10,728 nt of DNA, taken from NCBI GenBank assembly GCA_934511465.1, contig CAKSWG010000048.1, positions 1-10,728 on the forward strand. The letters run 5' to 3'. Under the pieces are notes generated by a model. It made no database searches, was not told the origin of the DNA, and was given only the letters and a program-made list of their open reading frames with translations. Made by a program: the position numbers and the translations under genes. Of this stretch, positions 6,283 to 10,728 are shown piece by piece; positions within the stretch are counted from its first letter, which is position 1; the number at the start of each line of letters is the position of its first letter. Source of the stretch: an uncultured Faecalibacterium sp. (GTDB taxonomy: Bacteria; Bacillota; Clostridia; Oscillospirales; Ruminococcaceae).

Positions 6283-6357
6283 ATTCGCCCGGGCAGCCTG
6301 TGCCGGGCATCTGCTGTATTTTTCATCTGCCTGTGCTCCCTTCCTTGTGTTGGGGAT

Positions 6358-6398
6358 AGTATAAACCTATTTTCGCACCATGTCAATAGGTTTATACT
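6358..6398 (-). promoter_or_regulatory. Promoter of cyclase-ybaK within a 41-bp palindromic operator
   Basis: On the minus strand TTGACA (6381-6386) and TATACT (6358-6363) are 17 bp apart, close to a perfect vegetative promoter. AGTATAAACCTATT (6358-6371) and AATAGGTTTATACT (6385-6398) are perfect 14-bp inverted arms with a 13-bp spacer. The palindrome covers both promoter boxes, as expected for a dimeric repressor that blocks polymerase. No regulator gene is adjacent in the window. Because the arms are symmetric, a second TATACT also lies on the plus strand, but its -35 is poor and no plus-strand gene follows. Confidence 0.85.
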
Positions 6399-6422
6399 TG
6401 CAAAGACGACCTGCATTCTTCG

Positions 6423-6557
6423 TCAGTCAGTTGCCCGCACCAGAGTTTTCTCTGCCTTACTTCTGGCGTTCAGGTCATAAAGCGGCATCCCCAGCCCTTC
6501 GGCAATGCGCCGTGCCAGATACCGGCTGTTGCCGGTTCCTGTAAAATAAAGTACCAT
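6423..6557 (-). pseudogene. N-terminal stub of an EFR1-type flavodoxin/ferredoxin
   Basis: The 44-residue frame begins MVLYFTGTGNSRYLARRIAE with an ATG at 6555-6557, five bases after GGGAG. FTGTGNSRYLARRIAE is the FMN phosphate-binding start of EFR1 proteins, in which a flavodoxin domain is fused to a 4Fe-4S ferredoxin domain (about 260 residues in complete members). The match lasts about 35 residues. After that come unrelated residues and a stop, and the cyclase operator follows 25 bases later. The other flavin loops and all cysteine clusters are missing. It is a truncated remnant with no expected enzyme activity. Confidence 0.7.
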
Positions 6558-6648
6558 AACTGCTCCCTCATTTTTTGCTTTTCAGATGTCTGTCTGCCCG
6601 GCAAACTGGAATTTACCACTGTGATTTCGTATCAAATAATCCGGTTAC

Positions 6649-7158
6649 TTACTCCGACACTATTTCAACAGTCGGCGTCTTGCTCTCCAACCCGATTTCA
6701 CTTTCTTCTGCAACTCTATAACTCGTAATATCTACTGAGTACATATAATCCGAAATATCTGGATTTTCCTCATCCGCCGGAAGTTCAACTTCAAATGTCT
6801 TGAACTCAAACACATAAGACGTTCCTTCCACAAGTTTCCCAGTCAAATCTTCCTGAAAGCGAAGTAAAAATGGTCTATCCTGAAAGAAGTGAACTACGGC
6901 AATCGTTTTGCCCGGAAGCGCATAGTAATCCGGCAAGAGTTGCTCAACGGTAGCTGTAAAAGCCCCCGAAAACTGTGCAAAGCACTTTTTGTTTTCGGTC
7001 ATTTGTAGCTTTCCATCATGATACCCAGCCTCGTAGCCAGCCGTATAACCTTCTTTGTAGTTCGTATCGTGCTCATTTGAACTTTGATCATCATTTCCAC
7101 AACCAACCAATGAAAGTACCAGCACAAGACAAAGAACTATTGCAATCATCTTTTTCAT
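6649..7158 (-). CDS. Putative lipoprotein of unknown function
   Basis: The 169-residue protein starts MKKMIAIVLCLVLVLSLVGC, a lipoprotein signal peptide with lipobox LVGC and the acylated cysteine at 20. It should be anchored to the outer face of the cell membrane. A short acidic linker is followed by YKEGYTAGYEAGYHDGK (about 33-49), a repeated GYxxGY motif seen in many exported proteins of unknown role. The rest has no domain I recognise. The ATG at 7156-7158 has GGAGGA six bases upstream. Base composition is more AT-rich than the polymerase and cyclase genes, a possible sign of separate origin. No terminator is visible downstream, and the EFR1 stub starts 91 bases after the stop. Confidence 0.82.
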   Translation of the reverse strand: MKKMIAIVLCLVLVLSLVGCGNDDQSSNEHDTNYKEGYTAGYEAGYHDGKLQMTENKKCFAQFSGAFTATVEQLLPDYYALPGKTIAVVHFFQDRPFLLRFQEDLTGKLVEGTSYVFEFKTFEVELPADEENPDISDYMYSVDITSYRVAEESEIGLESKTPTVEIVSE

Positions 7159-7212
7159 ACTGTTTCCTCCATAAATTATGATTTGTCGTTCTCCGTATAC
7201 CATGGTTTCCGC

Positions 7213-7233
7213 ACGCCCTCTGCGGCAGGGCGT
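7213..7233. other. Perfect hairpin upstream of the lipoprotein
   Basis: ACGCCCT (7213-7219) and AGGGCGT (7227-7233) are perfectly complementary around CTGCGGC. The hairpin lies between the SfsA stub and the lipoprotein start. It could end transcription coming from the glycine-rich gene, but no T-run follows on the minus strand. Confidence 0.35.
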
Positions 7234-7269
7234 TTGCTCACACCTCCCCCGCAAACTTCATGCCCAAGC

Positions 7270-7344
7270 TCATACGGATGGAGAGAGTGAGGACTGCTTG
7301 GGGCGGTCAAGAAAAATGCCGTCCACGATCTCTCTGTATTTCAA
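7270..7344 (-). pseudogene. N-terminal stub resembling SfsA nuclease
   Basis: A TTG start (7342-7344) lies six bases after GGAG, which overlaps the end of the glycine-rich gene. The product starts KYREIVDGIFLDRP and then departs to a stop after 24 residues. The pattern 'KYxxIVxGxFLxRPNRFIA' opens the SfsA family (DNA/RNA-binding nuclease, about 230 residues). The homology ends at RP, just before the conserved NRFIA. The remaining gene is not present in the window. The identification rests on about 15 residues. Confidence 0.55.
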
Positions 7345-7347
7345 GGC

Positions 7348-7554
7348 TTACTCCATTATCATTTTTGTCCGATACGCCTGCGCCGTAATGAGGCAGCCAC
7401 AGCCGCTGCCGTCTCCCCCGCCACCGCCGCCATTGTTGTGGTTTCCGCCGCCGCCACCGCCGAACGAGCCGCCCAAGTTGCGGTTGAAGGCCGTCATGTA
7501 CTGGGCATAGCCCGTGGAACCCTTGCCGAAATAGCCGTAATCACCGTTTGCCAT
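7348..7554 (-). CDS. Small glycine-rich protein of unknown function
   Basis: The 68-residue protein reads MANGDYGYFGKGSTGYAQYM, then an AFNRN segment (22-26). A glycine-rich tract with two runs of six Gly (29-51) follows, then Cys-Gly-Cys (52-54) and a short tail. GGAGGA lies seven bases before the ATG at 7552-7554, so translation is likely. I do not recognise a named family. The Gly tract and CGC could suit a ribosomally made peptide or a flexible linker to a lost membrane segment. The last residues (from about 59) may be foreign sequence, because the stop codon overlaps the start signals of the SfsA stub. It lies 97 bases downstream of yolD and may share its message. Confidence 0.65.
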   Translation of the reverse strand: MANGDYGYFGKGSTGYAQYMTAFNRNLGGSFGGGGGGNHNNGGGGGGDGSGCGCLITAQAYRTKMIME

Positions 7555-7651
7555 TGTGTTTTCCTCCGTCTGAAGTGTGTTTTGCTTCTTCTGAAGTCAT
7601 TTTACAGGAAGAGCTGTCCCATAAACGTTTCTTTCGGCATTTTTTATCATC

Positions 7652-8149
7652 TCATTCTTCCCCGATGCCCAGATACGCATCAATGTCCATGATGCCTTCC
7701 CCGCTGATTTCCACCAGATCTTCAAAGGACACCACGGTGTCGCCCACCTGCAAGGTACGGAACACCGGGTCAATGCGATCTGCTTTGCCGGTCAGTGTGA
7801 TGTAGTTGCCCACTGCCGGGATCTCCGGGTGGGCGGTGTCCTCCTTGAAATACCGCACTGTGATGGTCATGCCCTTGGTGACCTGCATCAGCTTATCGGA
7901 CAGAGCCGAAATTTCTTCCTCAGTCAGAATGCGCTTCGTCACACGCTCGGTGCGCTGCTTTTCTGCGGCAAGCTGTTCGTCGTAGCCCCGCAGCGGAGAG
8001 AAGGGTGAGAAGATTTTGGCCCGGTTCTGTAAGGTCATGCGGGGATGCTTGCGAAGGGATTCTTCGGTCCGTGGGCGTTCCATCTCTAGGATGTCGCCAT
8101 ACTTTTGGGCGGTCTCACGTCCGATTTTGCTATTTTTGTAGTTTTCCAT
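7652..8149 (-). CDS. YolD-like protein, partner of the Y-family polymerase
   Basis: The 165-residue protein resembles the YolD family, whose genes lie next to Y-family polymerases of the UvrX/YqjW type in Firmicutes and are thought to be their functional counterpart to UmuD. The recognisable parts are the RAKIFSPFSPLRGYDEQL block (about 43-60) and the later half with ITVRYFKED, GNYITLTGKADRIDP and LQVGDTVVSFEDLVEIS, which match the YolD beta-rich core. The ATG at 8147-8149 has AGGAGG five bases upstream, and it overlaps the end of the polymerase gene by 20 bp, so the two are translationally coupled. It is slightly longer than the classical Bacillus YolD (about 110 residues). I would expect DNA-damage-related expression. 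Confidence 0.85.
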   Translation of the reverse strand: MENYKNSKIGRETAQKYGDILEMERPRTEESLRKHPRMTLQNRAKIFSPFSPLRGYDEQLAAEKQRTERVTKRILTEEEISALSDKLMQVTKGMTITVRYFKEDTAHPEIPAVGNYITLTGKADRIDPVFRTLQVGDTVVSFEDLVEISGEGIMDIDAYLGIGEE

Positions 8150-9635
8150 CCGAACCTCCTGCGCTGTGCCCGCCGATCTGCGCATTGCGCTGGCGCATGG
8201 TGGCACCCTCCTCGTAGCTGCTGGCTTTCAGCACGGCGTTTTTGCCGTACTTGTTCTTGATGCCCAGCATGGCTTGCTGGAGTTTTTTCTCCTTTTCCAG
8301 CTTCTTCGTGTCGGTGAAAAAGTCCACCTGATAGATTCCCTCGTCCGGCGTGACCTTGTTGGCGTTGAGGGTGATGCGCCGCACCGTCAGTGCTGGATTA
8401 GTGATTCGCTCAAACAGCTTTGCGCTTTCGTTGATGAGGGTGCTGCCCAGATTGGTGGGAGCATCGAATCGGACGGTGCCGTGTGCCGCCTTGGGGATGA
8501 TTCTGCCGTAGCGGTCGGTCTGGGTCAGACCACGGTAGCCACCCTTGTCCACGTTCTCCCGGTCGTAGCCTATCTCCAAAGTGATGGATTCCGTCACCAG
8601 CTTCTTTTCCGTGAGCCGGAACATCAGGATTTCTGCCATCTCCCGGACGATGAGCTTTGCCTTATCGTTGGGGTAGGGGCAGGTCAGCACCTGCCCTTCA
8701 CTGATGCTGTTGGTGCTGGGCTTGTAGCTTTTGATCTGTTCCATGCCGCAGGGTTCATAGCCCCATGCGTGGTCGATGAGAATTTCTGCATCCACGCCGA
8801 AAATCTCATACAGACGATCTTCCCCGTGGATGGAAAACCGTGCCAAGTCCCCCATGGTGTAGATGCCGTGAGCTTCCAGCTTTTTCACTGTGCCGGGTCC
8901 TGTCATCCAGAAATCCGTCAGCGGGCGGTGGTTCCACAGCAGATACCGGTAAGACTGCTCGTCCAGTTCCGCAATGCGGACACCATCTTTGTCCGCCGGG
9001 ATGTGCTTGGCCACAATGTCCATGGCCAGCTTTGCAAGGTAGAGGTTTGTGCCGATGCCCGCTGTTGCGGTGATGCCGGTGTTGGTCAGCACCTCCCGCA
9101 CCATGGTCATGGCAAGCTCATGGGCGCTCATGTGATAATAGGGCAGATAGCCCGTCACATCAATGAAAACCTCGTCGATGGAGTAGGGGTAGATATCTGC
9201 CGGGGACACATATTTGAGGTAAGTCTTGTAAATTTGGGTGGACACATCCAGATACCGCTGCATCCGGGGCGGCGCAACGATGTAACTCAAGCCCAGCGCC
9301 GGGTCTGCGTTCAGGGCGTTGGCATCGAAAGAGGTGCTGGCAAAGTGGTACTTGCCATCCTCTCCCCGGACTGCTTTTTTCTGCCGGATGGCAGTTTGCA
9401 GCCGCTGGGCGTTGACCTCTTTCACCCGCTGAACAGCTTCAAACAGCCGCGCCCTGCCGGGTATCTTGTAAGCTTTCAGGGAGGGCGACACCGCAAGGCA
9501 GATGGTCTTTTCGGTGCGGGAGGCATCTGCCACCACCAGATTGGTGGTCAGGGGGTCCAGATGGCGGTCTACGCACTCCACCGAGGCATAGAAACTTTTC
9601 AGGTCGATTGCCAGATAGGTGCGCTGCGCTGCCAT
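8130..9635 (-). CDS. Y-family translesion DNA polymerase (UvrX/UmuC-type)
   Basis: The 501-residue enzyme copies damaged DNA with low fidelity. The N-terminal catalytic motif is AIDLKSFYASVE, with Asp 11 as metal ligand. The second site is YSIDEVFID, with Asp 154 and Glu 155. The TAGIGTNLYLAKLAMD block at about 191-206 is the conserved fingers/palm part. The C-terminal half (about 280-480) is the little-finger type domain used by Bacillus UvrX/YqjW and related plasmid and phage polymerases. All key residues are present. The ATG at 9633-9635 has GGGAGG eight bases upstream. It is the first gene of an operon with the YolD-like gene, under its own strong promoter. I see no canonical GAAC-N4-GTTC LexA box near it. 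Such genes are often on mobile elements, which agrees with the scrap region next door. Confidence 0.94.
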   Translation of the reverse strand: MAAQRTYLAIDLKSFYASVECVDRHLDPLTTNLVVADASRTEKTICLAVSPSLKAYKIPGRARLFEAVQRVKEVNAQRLQTAIRQKKAVRGEDGKYHFASTSFDANALNADPALGLSYIVAPPRMQRYLDVSTQIYKTYLKYVSPADIYPYSIDEVFIDVTGYLPYYHMSAHELAMTMVREVLTNTGITATAGIGTNLYLAKLAMDIVAKHIPADKDGVRIAELDEQSYRYLLWNHRPLTDFWMTGPGTVKKLEAHGIYTMGDLARFSIHGEDRLYEIFGVDAEILIDHAWGYEPCGMEQIKSYKPSTNSISEGQVLTCPYPNDKAKLIVREMAEILMFRLTEKKLVTESITLEIGYDRENVDKGGYRGLTQTDRYGRIIPKAAHGTVRFDAPTNLGSTLINESAKLFERITNPALTVRRITLNANKVTPDEGIYQVDFFTDTKKLEKEKKLQQAMLGIKNKYGKNAVLKASSYEEGATMRQRNAQIGGHSAGGSDGKLQK

Positions 9636-9655
9636 GATTCAGACCTCCCTTGTAA

Positions 9656-9704
9656 AAGATACAACTATTTATCTTATTATAATAAATCTTTACGCTGTTT
9701 TCAA
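9656..9704 (-). promoter_or_regulatory. Promoter and candidate operator of the polymerase operon
   Basis: On the minus strand TTGAAA (9699-9704) and TATAAT (9676-9681) are 17 bp apart, a strong vegetative promoter. Directly downstream of the -10 is a perfect dyad, AAGATA (9656-9661) and TATCTT (9670-9675), with an 8-bp spacer. Its place over the transcription start suits a repressor site, but it is not the usual Firmicute LexA box. Confidence 0.75.
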
Positions 9705-9739
9705 GATGTGATAGCTATTTTATATATGATTCAGACAAC

Positions 9740-9785
9740 AAAAAAGAGTGACAGCATTTCAAGCTGAAACGCTGCCACTCTTTTT
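9740..9785. terminator. Bidirectional intrinsic terminator
   Basis: AAAAAGAGTG (9741-9750) pairs with CACTCTTTTT (9776-9785), with CAGC/GCTG and TTTCA/TGAAA extending the stem across single mismatches. Both strands end in a T-run, so it works in both directions. On the minus strand it ends transcription coming from the scrap region and ABC gene, insulating the polymerase promoter downstream. Confidence 0.88.
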
Positions 9786-9803
9786 CAGGGGCTTCCGCCT
9801 TGT

Positions 9804-10029
9804 TTAATATAAGATCCTCGAAGCGTGATGTTCCTGCTTGCCCAGATACAGCTCCACGATCATCCGTCCGTTTTCGGTGTTGCAGAGATCCTCTCTGCAA
9901 TAGCCGCAAAGCCTTCCGTCCGCCTGTGCCACATAGCGGCGCAGCGGCTGTTGGAGCTCCTGCGGGATGCTGCTCCACGGGATCACATAGCATCAGAACG
10001 CTGAGTAGTAAAAAGACAAGCTGTTTCAT
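9804..10029 (-). pseudogene. Frameshifted small exported protein
   Basis: An ATG at 10027-10029 starts MKQLVFLLLSVLMLC, a signal-peptide-like segment. In the adjacent frame, from about 9989, a protein-like sequence continues through IPWSSIPQELQQPLRRYVAQ, then GRLCGYCREDLCNTENGR and IVELYLGKQEHHASRILY, and stops at 9804. Neither frame alone makes sense over the whole region, so a one-base shift (or a small deletion joining two genes) near 9984-9990 is the likely explanation. I do not recognise the family. The ribosome binding site (AAGGA) directly touches the start, which is poor. The start lies three bases after the stop of the oxidoreductase fragment. Confidence 0.4.
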
Positions 10030-10032
10030 TCC

Positions 10033-10197
10033 TTACACATTCCGCCCAAGATCGTATGCCTGCTGCATGGCCTCTGCGTGCTGCACAGCCTCCCCGGCAT
10101 CATTGATGCCGCCGCCAAAAATACAGCCTTTAAGTTCTGCCCGTTCAAAGCAATCCACCCAGCCCTGCAAACCATTGTAGGCTTTTTCAAATGTACC
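10033..10197 (-). pseudogene. C-terminal fragment of a flavodoxin-type NAD(P)H oxidoreductase
   Basis: A 54-codon frame reads GTFEKAYNGLQGWVDCFERA, then ELKGCIFGGGINDAGE and ends AMQQAYDLGRNV with a stop. This resembles the C-terminus of flavodoxin-family NADPH-dependent reductases ('...GWxDCFExAxxxGxVxGGGVxxxGxI...ALxxAYxxGKxI'). The flavin-binding N-terminal part is absent. At 10198-10214 the frame runs into recombinase sequence in a different frame. It is a remnant without catalytic function. Confidence 0.55.
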
Positions 10198-10200
10198 GGC

Positions 10201-10224
10201 GATTGCTCCGCATACGGAGCAATC
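10201..10224. repeat. Perfect inverted repeat at the recombinase/oxidoreductase junction
   Basis: GATTGCTCCG (10201-10210), the four bases CATA, then CGGAGCAATC (10215-10224). The 10-bp arms are perfect. It lies where recombinase homology ends and oxidoreductase homology begins, so it may have formed at, or caused, the rearrangement. Confidence 0.8.
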
Positions 10225-10452
10225 AGCGGGTCGGGCTGGTAATGCCGGGTCTCATCGATCATGTAGCCGAACGGAAATGTGCTGCCATTATAAATACCCT
10301 TGAGAGCGTTCTCGGTCATGCCACGCACGACCTTTTCGGACAGGTCGGCGGAGTAGTATTCCGCATAGCCCTCCTGCACCGATTTCAGAATGATGCCCTC
10401 CGGGCCAGCCGAAATGACTTCCGTTGCCGACACCTGTTTCACACCATTCTGC
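10212..10452 (-). pseudogene. Internal fragment of a serine recombinase
   Basis: The frame reads NGVKQVSATEVIS, then GPEGIILKSVQEGYAEYYSA, DLSEKVVRGMTENALKG and YNGSTFPFGYMIDETRHYQP, ending DPLIAPY. This is the part of a large serine recombinase that spans the end of the resolvase catalytic domain (the EGxAEYYSADLS helix) and the beginning of the recombinase domain. The catalytic serine region upstream and all of the zinc-ribbon/coiled-coil C-terminal part are missing. Homology begins right at the stop codon of the ABC gene. It is a scar of an integrated element, with no ribosome binding site. Confidence 0.8.
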
Positions 10453-10728
10453 TCAGATCGTCCAGTTCTGGCTTGCCGACTGCAGATCTACCATATGGGT
10501 GTACAGTCCCTTCCGGGCGTACAGCTCTGCCGGGCTGCCCTGCTCGGCCACGATGCCACCCGACAGCACCACCACCTGATCCGCACCGGCTACGGTGCGC
10601 ATCCGGTGGGCGATGATGAGGACGGTCTTGTTTTTTATGAGCCGGGATAGAGCCTCCTGAATGGCAGTTTCGTTTTCCACATCCAAGCTGGCGGTGGCCT
10701 CGTCCAGCAGGATGATAGGCGCATCCTT
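10453..10728 (-). CDS. ABC exporter ATP-binding subunit, C-terminal part
   Basis: The last 91 residues of the protein are visible; the remainder lies beyond the right edge. They hold the Walker B motif IILLDEATASLD at about 5-16 (catalytic Glu in DEA, D-loop SLD), the H-loop LIIAHRMRTV at about 38-47, and the C-terminal GLYTHMVDLQSASQNW. This tail is typical of bacterial exporters in which a membrane domain is fused to the ATPase. It uses ATP to export a substrate that cannot be told from this part. The end appears natural. The stop codon directly abuts recombinase-derived sequence. Confidence 0.93.
   Translation of the reverse strand, partial: KDAPIILLDEATASLDVENETAIQEALSRLIKNKTVLIIAHRMRTVAGADQVVVLSGGIVAEQGSPAELYARKGLYTHMVDLQSASQNWTI

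Noticed and set aside
6172..6357. T-box or known riboswitch in the cyclase leader
   Set aside because: I looked for the T-box TGGNACC sequence and for purine, THF, ZTP and Mn riboswitch cores and found none. It is reported only as an unrecognised structured leader.
6249..6598. 11-bp repeat GTCTGTCTGCC at 6249-6259 and 6588-6598
   Set aside because: Two short copies of low complexity; no structure or spacing suggests a function.
9634..9736. 11-bp direct repeat ATGATTCAGAC at 9634-9644 and 9726-9736
   Set aside because: It flanks the polymerase promoter, but one copy lies over the start codon. With only two short copies it does not support a target-site duplication or operator.
8166..9767. 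A 533-codon open frame on the plus strand
   Set aside because: It is antisense to the well-supported Y-family polymerase, lacks a ribosome binding site, and has no recognisable domain. It arises from GC-biased codons on the other strand.

Overview
The window looks like a chromosomal accessory stretch from a moderately GC-rich Clostridia member. Oscillospiraceae, close to Faecalibacterium, is my best guess from protein style and the strong AGGAGG-type ribosome binding sites. A CIRCE element, a YolD/Y-family polymerase pair and several vegetative-type promoters fit a Firmicute. No rRNA, tRNA, CRISPR array or complete mobile element is visible. Almost every gene is on the minus strand; the flavodoxin at 3187-3687 is the one clear plus-strand gene.

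Layout, left to right. 1-200: the first codons of a gene running out of the window, preceded by a hairpin and 9-bp repeats. 200-1000: an AT-rich alpha/beta hydrolase, probably a transferred cassette. 1234-2973: adenine deaminase. 3123-3687: a flavodoxin-like protein, divergent from the deaminase, with a MerR-type promoter. 3843-4564: a small heat-shock protein (Hsp20) with terminator, CIRCE operator, vegetative promoter and a possible fourU-like RNA thermometer over its ribosome binding site. 4667-4783: an N-terminal stub of a GNAT acetyltransferase. 4852-6398: a cyclase-family hydrolase plus a YbaK-type deacylase in one operon, with a terminator, a long structured leader and a promoter covered by a 41-bp palindrome. 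6423-6557: an N-terminal stub of an EFR1-type flavodoxin. 6649-7158: a lipoprotein. 7270-7554: a glycine-rich small protein followed by an N-terminal stub that looks like SfsA. 7652-9704: YolD-like protein and Y-family polymerase with overlapping ends and a clear promoter. 9740-10452: a bidirectional terminator and a scrap region (broken exported ORF, C-terminus of a flavodoxin-type oxidoreductase, internal piece of a serine recombinase). 10453-10728: the C-terminus of an ABC exporter ATPase.

The main themes are stress and redox functions (Hsp20, translesion polymerase, flavodoxins, tRNA proofreading) and repeated gene decay. Three unrelated genes survive only as RBS, start and the first 15-40 codons, and the right end keeps the reverse kind of debris (C-terminal and internal pieces). 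I see no complete new defence or mobile system. The most interesting unexplained structures are regulatory: the folded leader and palindromic operator of the cyclase/ybaK operon, and the candidate thermometer in front of hsp20.
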